Shown: one piece after another, positions 8,729 to 17,348 of the stretch
Layout: each line of letters opens with the position of its first letter
How positions within the stretch are numbered: position 1 is the first letter of the stretch
Assembly: GCA_946186185.1 (NCBI GenBank)
Contig: CAMHMJ010000005.1
Coordinates: 1 to 64,000 of the forward strand
Length of the DNA: 64,000 nucleotides
Direction: 5' to 3'
DNA from: an uncultured Treponema sp.
GTDB taxonomy: Bacteria > Spirochaetota > Spirochaetia > Treponematales > Treponemataceae
Program-made: the position numbers and the translations under genes
Notes under the pieces: model-generated
What the model was told of the DNA's origin: nothing
The model's input: only the letters and a program-made list of their open reading frames with translations
The model's database searches: none

Positions 8729-10693
8729 ATGAAAAAAATTACAGCTTTACTTTTGTCGGTACTGATGTGCCAGTTCATTTTTACTTCTTTTAGTCCGTCT
8801 CTTGACGGTCGTGCAGTAATTGCTGATGACGGAATGATGCCGGAAGGTCTTTTTGCCCGCACAGTGGGCTATCTGCCGGGGGATTCAATCAGCGTTACAA
8901 ATCTAGCAAAAAAGATCAGCGTTGATATCCTTGTAATCGGAGCTCTGGATCCTTCGGAGGGAGTTGCAATTCTCCTTTCTCCGGAGGCAGCTAAAGTTCT
9001 TGGAATGGAAAAGAATGCGAATAACGTCGTAAAAATTACAAAGCGCTCCGGTCAGCTGGATGAACAGGTTTCCGGAACGGCTGTGATTGCGGATGCACCT
9101 GTGGTTCCATTGCAGAATGAAGAAACCGAGTCTTCTGGTGATGACTCTTCCGAAGAAGATTCAAAAGTGGCTGCTGCGGATGAAAACGCTTCCGGAGACA
9201 CTGAATCCGGTGAAAGTGATTACAATTATGACTGGAATTCTGATTCTGAAACTGAAAAGGAAGATGTTGCAACAACAGAACCTTTTAAGGGTGACGAAGA
9301 TTTTGATGTTGAAGAAAGCAAGGTTGCTCTTGAAGAGGGTGACAGTTCAAGTGATTCCAGCGGCTCTGGTGCTGCGCCGGAAACTGCTCTTGTAACTGAT
9401 GAACTTCCTTCAGATGATACGGGTTCTGAAGAAAAGGTTACAGATGACCTTTCTTCTGATTCATCAGTAGAAGTGGCTGAAAAATCTGGTTCAGAAAGTG
9501 AAGGTTCTGAAGATAAGGGAACGGAAGTTGCTTCTAAAGAAGGTTCTGGAGAAGAAGGTGAGGGTGATGCTGAAGTAATTACTGCCACCGTTGCTGAGGA
9601 TGTTCCTGAAAGCGAGCCTTTCGTAGAAAAAATCGAAGAAGAGGCTGATGCAAAGCGCCTTGAATATGCCGTTCAGGAAGAAAAAATTGAGGCAGATCTT
9701 CTTACTGACCCTGTAGATTCCTCTGTAGCTTCAAATGTTCCTGATTCTGTTTCAAAAACTCCTTTTGAGGAGGAGGGTGTTTCACCTGATGAACTTTCTT
9801 CAAGTGAGGAAGAAAATAAGGCTGTTGCAGAAGAAAAAACTGATGACAGCGACAAGTCTATAGCAATGGAAACTTCTTCTGAAGAGAAGCTTTCTGGTGA
9901 TGAACTTGACGCAGGTGAAGAAGCTGATGCTGACAGCGAAGAAAATACTGAAATTGCTTCTCTCGTAGAGAAAGAAACTGCATTGCCTGAAGAATATGAA
10001 TCTGAAAAGATTGAAAGTGATGAGCTTTCAGAGCTTCCTGCTGCAGAAATCGCTTCTTCGGCTTCTACGCTTAATAAAATTGAAAATGCAGCTGAAAACT
10101 CAGAGCCTGAAACTATCGAGACTGAAAATATTGAGTCTCAGAAGGTTGAAAAAGACAACCTTACAGACTATTCTGACTTTTCAGAAAAGCTTGCTTCAAA
10201 AATCTATGAGGATGAGCCTCTGGAAGAAGGTTATGCACCTATAGTTCTTGTTCAGACTGAGCCAAAAACTCCTGAATATACTGAAAAAGAAGAACTGAAT
10301 AAGGGCAAAAAGGCTGAAAACAGCTGGAAGAATGAAAGCAGCAGAGAAAGAACTGAAGTTCCTGAGATTGCGGCAAATAATTCAAATACTGCTGTAAAGA
10401 CAAAGGAAAATCCTCCTGCAAAAAGAACCGACTGGAGAAATCTTGTAACCGATAATTCAAACCTTAAAAAAGGTTACTGGTATGTTCAGGCAGCCCTTCT
10501 TTCTGAAACTCTGAATATTGAACAGTTCGTAACAAAATATTCCGAAGACTATCCGATCTGCCTTGTTCCGCTTTCAAACGGCCGGGGATATCAGGTGCTT
10601 GTTGGTGCTCTTGGAATGGACGAGTACGGAACCGTTCTGAACCGTTTCAAGAGCTACGGCTTTAAGGATGCCTTCGTAAAGCGAATCCGATAA
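8729..10693 (+). CDS. SPOR-domain envelope protein with long acidic linker
   Basis: The 654-residue product has an N-terminal signal peptide or anchor (hydrophobic residues 4-16) and a folded-looking stretch up to about residue 105. A linker of about 450 residues follows, dominated by Glu, Ser, Asp and Ala. The C-terminal 75 residues look like a SPOR domain (YWYVQAALL, then YPICLVPLSNGRGYQVLVG and FKSYGFKDAFVKRI). SPOR domains bind peptidoglycan lacking stem peptides, usually at division sites. The acidic linker could span the periplasm. The ATG has AGGAAGGG upstream. It follows the small secreted protein gene at 8200 by 10 bases. The SPOR assignment is by motif only. Confidence 0.75.
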   Translation: MKKITALLLSVLMCQFIFTSFSPSLDGRAVIADDGMMPEGLFARTVGYLPGDSISVTNLAKKISVDILVIGALDPSEGVAILLSPEAAKVLGMEKNANNVVKITKRSGQLDEQVSGTAVIADAPVVPLQNEETESSGDDSSEEDSKVAAADENASGDTESGESDYNYDWNSDSETEKEDVATTEPFKGDEDFDVEESKVALEEGDSSSDSSGSGAAPETALVTDELPSDDTGSEEKVTDDLSSDSSVEVAEKSGSESEGSEDKGTEVASKEGSGEEGEGDAEVITATVAEDVPESEPFVEKIEEEADAKRLEYAVQEEKIEADLLTDPVDSSVASNVPDSVSKTPFEEEGVSPDELSSSEEENKAVAEEKTDDSDKSIAMETSSEEKLSGDELDAGEEADADSEENTEIASLVEKETALPEEYESEKIESDELSELPAAEIASSASTLNKIENAAENSEPETIETENIESQKVEKDNLTDYSDFSEKLASKIYEDEPLEEGYAPIVLVQTEPKTPEYTEKEELNKGKKAENSWKNESSRERTEVPEIAANNSNTAVKTKENPPAKRTDWRNLVTDNSNLKKGYWYVQAALLSETLNIEQFVTKYSEDYPICLVPLSNGRGYQVLVGALGMDEYGTVLNRFKSYGFKDAFVKRIR

Positions 10694-10723
10694 AACTAGC
10701 TCACTCTGAAAATATCAGGAGAA

Positions 10724-10989
10724 CGAAGATTGAGTTGTAATTATTCCTAACTTTGAGTTTGTAAATATGATACAAAATTGGCGGGAGGGTAGCGGCAGGC
10801 GGGCAAAAAAACTCTGTTTGTGGCTGCCGCGATAGCGGCATTTAATGAGTTCCTTTGCCACAAACAGCGTTTAGCGCGCTAGCGCGCGGTTTTGACCCGC
10901 AGGACGCGACCGGTAGCCAATTTTGAAGCAAAATATATGAAACTCAAAATTTAGCCTAATTATAAAACTCAATCTTCGCTCTTTTTTTA
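10724..10989. repeat. Intergenic inverted-repeat element, copy 2, ending as a terminator
   Basis: The 393-base gap 10694-11086 holds this element and then the promoter of the next gene. Nested arms are CGAAGATTGAGTT (10724-10736) with AACTCAATCTTCG (10966-10978, 13 bp perfect), TTTGAGTTT (10752-10760) with AAACTCAAA (10940-10948), and AAAATTGGC (10774-10782) with GCCAATTTT (10916-10924). The core has GGGCAAAA opposite TTTTGACCC, TGTTTGTGG opposite CCACAAACA, GCCGC-gata-GCGGC, and a perfect 14-bp palindrome GCGCGCTAGCGCGC (10874-10887). The outermost arm is followed by a T run at 10982-10988, so the outer hairpin looks like the terminator of the upstream SPOR gene. Confidence 0.88.
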
Positions 10990-11047
10990 TGAACCGTTCT
11001 AAAGTCACTAAAAAAAAATTCCGTTAATAGAATTGAATGTTTCGTAC

Positions 11048-11077
11048 TTGCAACGAAAAGCAATTGTGGGGTAAAAT
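11048..11077 (+). promoter_or_regulatory. Predicted promoter of the large TPR gene (leaderless start)
   Basis: TTGCAA (11048-11053), an 18-base spacer and TAAAAT (11072-11077). The ATG at 11087 is nine bases after the -10 box and has no Shine-Dalgarno. Confidence 0.55.
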
Positions 11078-11086
11078 TATCTAATT

Positions 11087-14000
11087 ATGCCGGGCTTAAG
11101 TCAGCTTAAACAATTCAATTCCGATATTCTTTCCCTTGGCGGAGAGCCTGAACTCCGGGCAAAACGCGGGGAAAAGCCTGTCACATTTCCTCTTCCAAAA
11201 GGCGTCAAAGACATTGATGATTCCAATGACTTTGTGATGGGTATGCCTGAGCCGGTAAACAATGGCCCCGTTCAAAAGAAAAAAGAAGAGCCGGAAGATT
11301 TCTCAGATATTATGGGAACAGCTTCTCCGTCAAGTTCTTCTGATTCATCTTCAGGTGCAGGCGCTTCTGAGAGTGCCGGTATTACTCTTCCTGATTTATC
11401 AATTATCAATACAAATATTCCTTCCGGTGAAGGTGAGGATGCAGGTCCGGATCTTTCAATGTTTATGGATGAAGAACCGGAAGAAGAGCCTGTTGTTGAA
11501 GAGCCGGTGGAGCGCCAGATTGACGAGTTCTCTCTTGATGAGCTTTTAGGTGGTGCCGGCTTTGACGGTTCTGAAGGTTATGACGAAAATAATTCCGGTG
11601 AAGAAAATCCTTCTGAAGACAGTTTTAATGCGGATGAATCCTTTGGCGATGACTCTTCATCGAAGACAGCAGCTTCTGCATCTCAGCCTTCTTCGCCGGC
11701 AGCTCCGGAATTTTCTTCTGAGGCAACCTATTTTGATGAAAGTGTATTAACCGGAAATAATGGGGCTCAGGACAGTTTAGACTCTGCTCTCTCTGCAGAA
11801 AACCTTTCAGCCGGTGCTCCTTCAGATTCAGACAGCGGTCTTTCGCCGGCAATTCTTGCTGCCCTCAGAGAAGAAGAGCAAAAATCTTCCCCTTCCGATA
11901 ATTTTTCTGAAATTAATGACGACGAGTTACTGAATAAAGCATTCCCTTCCAGTCCTTCTGTTTCGTCCGACGGAATTGAAGAGCTTGACGCAATGGATTT
12001 TGCGCCGGGGGATTCTTTTTCTGCTGATGACTTAAAAGATCTGGAAAGTTCCCTTCCAGAGGATAACCTGCTTTCAGCCCTTTCGGGTTCCGGAGATTCC
12101 TTCGGCGGTGCTGATTTGGCTTCCGCTGGAGCCGGGGGGCTTTCTGATTTTGATGGACTGTCCGGCGATTTGTCCGGCGGAACGGACTTAGGTGCAGGAA
12201 CTGCTTCCGGTGGAACTGGCGTAACATCTGGCGGAATGAATGATGCTTCCGGCGGAACAGATGCAGCTTCCGGCGGGGACGGTCTTTCGGGACTGGATGA
12301 CCTTTCCGGTTTTGGTGACTCAGCAGGCGGATCCGGAGAGTTTTCCGGTGCAGGAGACTCAACTGGTGGATCAGGGGATGTTTCCGGTGCAGGAGACCTT
12401 CCTGAACTGGGAGACCTGGCCGGCGGTGCCGGGGATCTTCCTGGAGCCCCTGGGGAACTTTCCGGTGCAGATGATTTTTCTGGTCTGGGAGATTTAGCCG
12501 CTCCCGGAGACCTTTCTGGAGAAACGGATTCCCTTTCCGGCTCTGACATTTTATCCGGTTCTGAAGATGCTGCTTCCGCCGGCTCTTTTGGAGATGCTGT
12601 AGACCTTTCCGGCTCTGACGGCTTGTCCGGTACGGATGATTTTGGGGCTCTTGGTGACCTTTCCGGCCTTGGAGACTTAGCCGGAGATGCTGCCGGCGGA
12701 GCAGGGGATGCTTCCGGCTTTGGTGACCTGTCTGGTCTGGATGACCTTGCAGGTGGTGCAGACAGTCTTTCAGATGGCGGCGATTCTTTTGGTTCTCTGG
12801 ATGCTCCCGGAGCGGACGCCGGTGCTGGTTCCGCTGAAAATCTTTCCCTGGATTCAGGTTTTGACCTTCCTCCGGATATATCCGGTTCATTTGACTCTGA
12901 TTCTGCCGGTTTGTCTTCGGAGGCTTCAGGCGATGCTTCTTCTGATCTGGATGCTCAGAATCCTTTTGGAAGCGATTTTGGTCTTGATGATTTTTCTCAG
13001 GAAGAATTGACAAAGCAGGCAGAAGAAACAGAACCGTTTAAAACTTCTGATTTCGGTTCTGACGATACTTCAGCTCTTTTTAATTCTGATACTCTTGATA
13101 CACCTGATTTTTCAGCGGGCGCTTCAGATTCCGGTGCAGACCTCGGCTCTGATACTGGTATCGGCGGAGACGCTCTTTCCAATGGAAGTCCTTCTCAGGA
13201 TGCTCTTGATATGCTCGCTTCCGGAGGTTCAATCGATATGTCCCTTCCGGAAGAGGGAATGGATGATTTTGGTTCAGGTGGTGATTTCGGAGGTGACTTC
13301 GGTTCTGGTTCTGCCGGTGAAGGCGGTTCTTCGAAGGCAAAAGATTCTGATGATGACTCCTTCCTGGCTGATTTCAATTTCGACATGGATGATTTACCTT
13401 CCGACGGTGACGCAGGTTCCTTTGAGGAAGGACCGGTGACAGAAACCTTCGATATCTCCGGCATGGAAGGAATGGAATTCCCTGATACGGATGCCCAGAT
13501 AAATTCCGCAAACGGTGATTTCGAGTTCAATACTCCTGATTCCATGATGCTTGATAACGGGGATTTTGAAATTCCGGGTTATACCGGAGACAATATCCTT
13601 GATGAGAAGCAGCAGGAAAAGCTCCGCCAGAAAAAGGAAGAACCTGAGGAGCAGGCTGAAGATGAGCTTCCTCCAAATACCCTTTCCGACGATCAGTACA
13701 AGGTTTTCCTGGAAAATCTTTCTACATATCCTTTAAATGTCCGCATTGCCGTTGAAGACCTGATGGTAAAGAATGAATTTACCGATGATGCGGAATTTGA
13801 AATTGTTTCCAAGGTTCTTAAAAAGGTTCCAGCAAGAAATCTTGCCAGTGAACTTGAAAAGATGCTGGATATTCCGATTTCCGTTCCCCGTGACTACGAA
13901 AAACGAACGGCAGCGGAATACGAAGCCTATAAGAGCTCCTTCCAGTATCAGCTCAGAAACAAGATTATTCCGGCTGCAATACTGGGAATCTTAGGAATTC

Positions 14001-15667
14001 TTGTAAGCTTTGCGCTTTTTATTTCTGTACGGAACTTTATTTACCGGCCGGCCCGGGCTTCTTCTCTTTACAGACAGGGATATGCTTATCTTGAAGCTGA
14101 GGATTTCCCTCAGTCTGAGATAAAATTCAATGAAGCAACCCGTTTCAAGGTCAAGAAACCATGGTTCTACAAATACGCCCACGGATATATAGAACATAAG
14201 CAGTATATCCGTGCAGAACAGATGTACAATGTAATTCTTCAGCGCTTTAAGCACGAAAAACAGGCCGGTCTTGAATACGCTCAGATGGAGCTGGATGAGC
14301 TTGCAAATTATGCCCAGGCGGAAGAAATTCTTTTGCGTGAAGTACTTGATTTCCATATAAATGACCCTGACGGACTTCTCCTTTTGGGTGACACCTATCT
14401 TGAGTGGGCAACCGAAAAAGACCCTTCAAAATTTGAAGAAGCCAGAATCCGTTATGCAGAGCTTTTGCAGCTTTATGGCGGTAAGAGCGTTGCCCTTGCA
14501 AATACCTATCGCGGCCGCCTTATGCGTTATTTTGTGCGCACGGATAATCTGCTTGAAGTTCTGCAGTTAAAAGACAGCTTCATGCCTAAAAAGAACAGTC
14601 TTGATTCAGAGGGCTGGACGGAAATGAGCGGCTTCCTGCTTGAAAAATTGTACGGTCCGCTTCCTCCAAAGGAAGAATACCTGAGAACAAAAATTGAGGA
14701 TGTAAAAGAGATGCTCATGAGGGCGGTTAATTCCGATGAAAATAACCCTGTGGCTCTCTATAATCTGGGAAAGTACTACGTTTATATGAACGACGGTGAC
14801 CATGCCCGTTCAGCATTCCAGAGAACCATTAAGGCCTTTGATAGTGCTGAAAAGATAAAGAAACGGGACATGTACAAGTTCATCGATTCCTACAGGCTTT
14901 TTGGCGAGCAGTACATGGATATCCGGGAATACCTGAAGGCCCGGGAGCAGTTTACGGACGGTATTACCCTGTATCAGAACGAGCGGGATGCAAACGGTTT
15001 TGAAGGAAACCAGAAGATTGGTAAGCTTTATCAGGATATGGGTGACATCGACTATTTTATTCAGGGTGATATGAACTCTGCCCTGGTAAACTATGAAAAT
15101 TCAATTCAGACTCAGAATGACCTTCCTGAAATTCGATATAAGGTGGGCTATATAAAATATAATTCCGGAGAATACACAGAGGCTCTGGGCTCCTTCTTTA
15201 AGGCCTGCGAAGAATATCCGGATGATGTAAACCTTCTTCTTGCCATGGGAAATACACTTTCCCTCAAGGGAAACAATAATGCTTCTCAAGGATATTACGA
15301 GCATCTTCTGGAAGAGCTTGGACTTGAAATAGATCAGAAGAAAATTATGTTCCCTCAGGCAAAGGCTTCCAGTGCTGAAATCGTGGATAATTACATGAAG
15401 GCAACCAATAATCTTGGTGTTACCTTCTACCGGCTGGCAAAAAGAACTGGAAACAGCCTTTACAATGCAAAGGCCATGGTTAATTTCCAGGAAAGCTTAC
15501 GGGCCTGGGATACCCTTACCCGCAATCTTGAAACAATGAACCGGCTGAGCGGTTCTAATCTAGCAGAGCAGAACCTTCGCTACACAAGTCAGCCGCGTCC
15601 TGAGTACGAACCTCAGATTTATACAAAGATTTCAAAGACTCTTTTTGACGAAGATGTTCCGAACTGA
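11087..15667 (+). CDS. Large membrane-anchored TPR protein, possibly flagellar collar (FlcA-like)
   Basis: The 1526-residue product has three parts. Residues 1 to about 930 are acidic and low in complexity, with many imperfect repeats around DLSG, GDL and GAGD (densest at about 340-620). One membrane segment follows (about 960-985, IIPAAILGILGILVSFALFI), then about 540 residues with repeated helical pairs typical of tetratricopeptide repeats. This order (soluble N-part, one membrane helix, periplasmic TPRs) resembles the Borrelia collar protein FlcA (BB0326), which assembles around the periplasmic flagellar motor. That link rests on architecture, not alignment. The repeats make the N-part prone to length change. 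The start codon lies nine bases after a -10 box. Confidence 0.8.
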   Translation: MPGLSQLKQFNSDILSLGGEPELRAKRGEKPVTFPLPKGVKDIDDSNDFVMGMPEPVNNGPVQKKKEEPEDFSDIMGTASPSSSSDSSSGAGASESAGITLPDLSIINTNIPSGEGEDAGPDLSMFMDEEPEEEPVVEEPVERQIDEFSLDELLGGAGFDGSEGYDENNSGEENPSEDSFNADESFGDDSSSKTAASASQPSSPAAPEFSSEATYFDESVLTGNNGAQDSLDSALSAENLSAGAPSDSDSGLSPAILAALREEEQKSSPSDNFSEINDDELLNKAFPSSPSVSSDGIEELDAMDFAPGDSFSADDLKDLESSLPEDNLLSALSGSGDSFGGADLASAGAGGLSDFDGLSGDLSGGTDLGAGTASGGTGVTSGGMNDASGGTDAASGGDGLSGLDDLSGFGDSAGGSGEFSGAGDSTGGSGDVSGAGDLPELGDLAGGAGDLPGAPGELSGADDFSGLGDLAAPGDLSGETDSLSGSDILSGSEDAASAGSFGDAVDLSGSDGLSGTDDFGALGDLSGLGDLAGDAAGGAGDASGFGDLSGLDDLAGGADSLSDGGDSFGSLDAPGADAGAGSAENLSLDSGFDLPPDISGSFDSDSAGLSSEASGDASSDLDAQNPFGSDFGLDDFSQEELTKQAEETEPFKTSDFGSDDTSALFNSDTLDTPDFSAGASDSGADLGSDTGIGGDALSNGSPSQDALDMLASGGSIDMSLPEEGMDDFGSGGDFGGDFGSGSAGEGGSSKAKDSDDDSFLADFNFDMDDLPSDGDAGSFEEGPVTETFDISGMEGMEFPDTDAQINSANGDFEFNTPDSMMLDNGDFEIPGYTGDNILDEKQQEKLRQKKEEPEEQAEDELPPNTLSDDQYKVFLENLSTYPLNVRIAVEDLMVKNEFTDDAEFEIVSKVLKKVPARNLASELEKMLDIPISVPRDYEKRTAAEYEAYKSSFQYQLRNKIIPAAILGILGILVSFALFISVRNFIYRPARASSLYRQGYAYLEAEDFPQSEIKFNEATRFKVKKPWFYKYAHGYIEHKQYIRAEQMYNVILQRFKHEKQAGLEYAQMELDELANYAQAEEILLREVLDFHINDPDGLLLLGDTYLEWATEKDPSKFEEARIRYAELLQLYGGKSVALANTYRGRLMRYFVRTDNLLEVLQLKDSFMPKKNSLDSEGWTEMSGFLLEKLYGPLPPKEEYLRTKIEDVKEMLMRAVNSDENNPVALYNLGKYYVYMNDGDHARSAFQRTIKAFDSAEKIKKRDMYKFIDSYRLFGEQYMDIREYLKAREQFTDGITLYQNERDANGFEGNQKIGKLYQDMGDIDYFIQGDMNSALVNYENSIQTQNDLPEIRYKVGYIKYNSGEYTEALGSFFKACEEYPDDVNLLLAMGNTLSLKGNNNASQGYYEHLLEELGLEIDQKKIMFPQAKASSAEIVDNYMKATNNLGVTFYRLAKRTGNSLYNAKAMVNFQESLRAWDTLTRNLETMNRLSGSNLAEQNLRYTSQPRPEYEPQIYTKISKTLFDEDVPN

Positions 15668-15738
15668 TCCGGTTCGGAATAAAGATATTCTTTCGGGGCG
15701 TTTTAAGGCATTTTAATGTTTAACGGGGGTGGCGTAAA

Positions 15739-16377
15739 ATGAACGATGGAAATAATTACGGTATTCAAAAAAGTTTTCAGACGGGAATTTTTCAGACTCA
15801 GTGGAAAAACAGCATCCTTAAGGAACTTTTCAGAAAGACAATTCATCTTTGCAGCGCCTTTGTTCCTCTTCTTCTAAAATACTATTACTGGCAGACAATT
15901 ATCCTGCTTTTTGCTGCCCTGATTTTTTACAGCATTTCAGAAATATTACGGCTTAAAGGAAAATCCATTCCTCTTGTAAGTAAAATTACCGAGGTTGCCG
16001 CCCGGAAAAGGGATGAAAATAAGTTTGTTCTTGGGCCTGTTACTCTTGTAATCGGAATAATCTGTGCGAGCCTTCTCTGGGCTCCGGATAAGGCTGCAAT
16101 GGGGATTTTTGCCCTTGCTTTTGGGGATGGCCTTGCAAGTCTTTTCGGAAAGCTTTTTGGCAGGGTTCATATTCCTTTTACCCAGGGAAAAACAGCCTGT
16201 GGAAGCCTTACCTGTTTTTTTGCGGTATATGTTTCTTCCTTTGCCGTGTGCCGTTCCGCTCTTGTTTCCCTGATTATTGCCCTTACAGCAATGCTTGTTG
16301 AGGTAATTCCCATGAAGGACCTTGATAACGTTGTAATTCCCGTTCTTGTAGGCGCCATGGGAACCGTGCTGCTTTAG
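15739..16377 (+). CDS. CTP-dependent lipid kinase-like membrane protein (dolichol/phytol/DAG kinase family)
   Basis: The 212-residue product is a polytopic membrane protein. A central motif, GDGLASLFGKLFGR followed by QGKTACGS, matches the signature of the SEC59/DGK1/VTE5 kinases, which phosphorylate isoprenoid alcohols or diacylglycerol using CTP, and of related cytidylyltransferases. The substrate cannot be told from sequence. A Shine-Dalgarno-like GGGGGTGG precedes the ATG. It follows the TPR gene by 71 bases, which include a perfect 8-bp hairpin (TTCCGAAC/GTTCGGAA, 15657-15679) that has the TPR stop codon in its loop and no T run, so the two genes may be co-transcribed. Confidence 0.75.
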   Translation: MNDGNNYGIQKSFQTGIFQTQWKNSILKELFRKTIHLCSAFVPLLLKYYYWQTIILLFAALIFYSISEILRLKGKSIPLVSKITEVAARKRDENKFVLGPVTLVIGIICASLLWAPDKAAMGIFALAFGDGLASLFGKLFGRVHIPFTQGKTACGSLTCFFAVYVSSFAVCRSALVSLIIALTAMLVEVIPMKDLDNVVIPVLVGAMGTVLL

Positions 16378-16412
16378 TTATTTTTGTTTCTGGACAGCCC
16401 CATTCGATTTTT

Positions 16413-17279
16413 TTAATCGTTCCACAGGTAGATGTTGTGCAGCTTCTTTATGTAAAGGTGTGTGCCTGAAACGATGAAAACTGTTCCAAAACACAGAAAA
16501 AACAGGTTTGTTGAAGAAACCAGAAAACTGTAACCCAGAGACAAAAGCAGAAGCCCCGTTGCAATGTGAATGTTTGTTTTATCGCCTTTTCTGAGTCTCA
16601 GCTGAAGGAAAAAAGCCAGAAGAAGTATGATTCTCTGGGCGTTTATCAGAAGATTTGAAAAACCCCATTCAAAATGTCCTTCCGGAAGAACATGACTTGT
16701 GTTCAGAGGATAAAAATTAGCGATTACCAGCCCCAGTACAAAGATTATGGCAATATTCTGTTCAACATACTGCCTGTATTCCGTTCCTGAATAGGCGGCG
16801 GAAAACAGTATGCTCGCGGTGCAGATTACTCGGCCTGCAAGAACCAGGCGGGACGCTAAAATGCTGGCAGTTTCCTTTGAATCCCAGAGATTAAAGAAGG
16901 GGAAGGAAAGCCGTGCGGCTTCAAAAAAACAGCCGGTAAAAAAGAGTGCAAGAAAAATGATTTCTGATGACTGGGTTTTTTCAAATTCGATGTTTACGAT
17001 GATCAGGGTAACGAAGGTATAAATCAGAAGAACAAAAATCGAGGCGAAGGGACAGAAAAAATGATAGCGGAAAATAAAAAAACTCTGAAGGGGAAGGACA
17101 GGAAGGCTTGTAGGTTCAGCGAGGTGTCCTGTAAAAAAGAAAATTCCAGAGATTAAAAGGCCTGTGATAATCAAAGCCATTGAGATAAAAATCAGTAAGA
17201 AAACCAGGCGGTTTTTAATTTTAATAGTCACGTAAAAAATATTAACTTCAATGCAAATAATAGTAAAGAGTTTCTGCAA
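16413..17279 (-). CDS. Polytopic membrane protein of unknown function
   Basis: A product of up to 288 residues with about seven hydrophobic segments spread along its length and short basic loops. I do not recognise the family. The number and spacing of segments would fit a seven-helix sensor-type or transporter-type membrane domain, but there is no partner domain. The start is uncertain: the open frame begins at a TTG (17279), and an in-frame GTG or ATG further in would remove part of the first segment. No Shine-Dalgarno is clear. It is convergent with the lipid-kinase-like gene, 35 bases apart, and divergent from the next gene. Confidence 0.6.
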   Translation of the reverse strand: MQKLFTIICIEVNIFYVTIKIKNRLVFLLIFISMALIITGLLISGIFFFTGHLAEPTSLPVLPLQSFFIFRYHFFCPFASIFVLLIYTFVTLIIVNIEFEKTQSSEIIFLALFFTGCFFEAARLSFPFFNLWDSKETASILASRLVLAGRVICTASILFSAAYSGTEYRQYVEQNIAIIFVLGLVIANFYPLNTSHVLPEGHFEWGFSNLLINAQRIILLLAFFLQLRLRKGDKTNIHIATGLLLLSLGYSFLVSSTNLFFLCFGTVFIVSGTHLYIKKLHNIYLWND

Positions 17280-17348
17280 AAATCCGAAAATAAATTGAAA
17301 GAACCTTATGTTTTTATGAGATTTTATGGAAAGTTTTCAGGGGGAACT

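Noticed and set aside
9226..9588. Minus-strand open frames across the acidic linker of the SPOR gene (and similar frames across the TPR gene at 11767-13545)
   Set aside because: They are made of Ser/Pro/Glu repeats that are the reverse complement of the GAA/TCT-rich codons on the plus strand. They have no start context and overlap a clear real gene.
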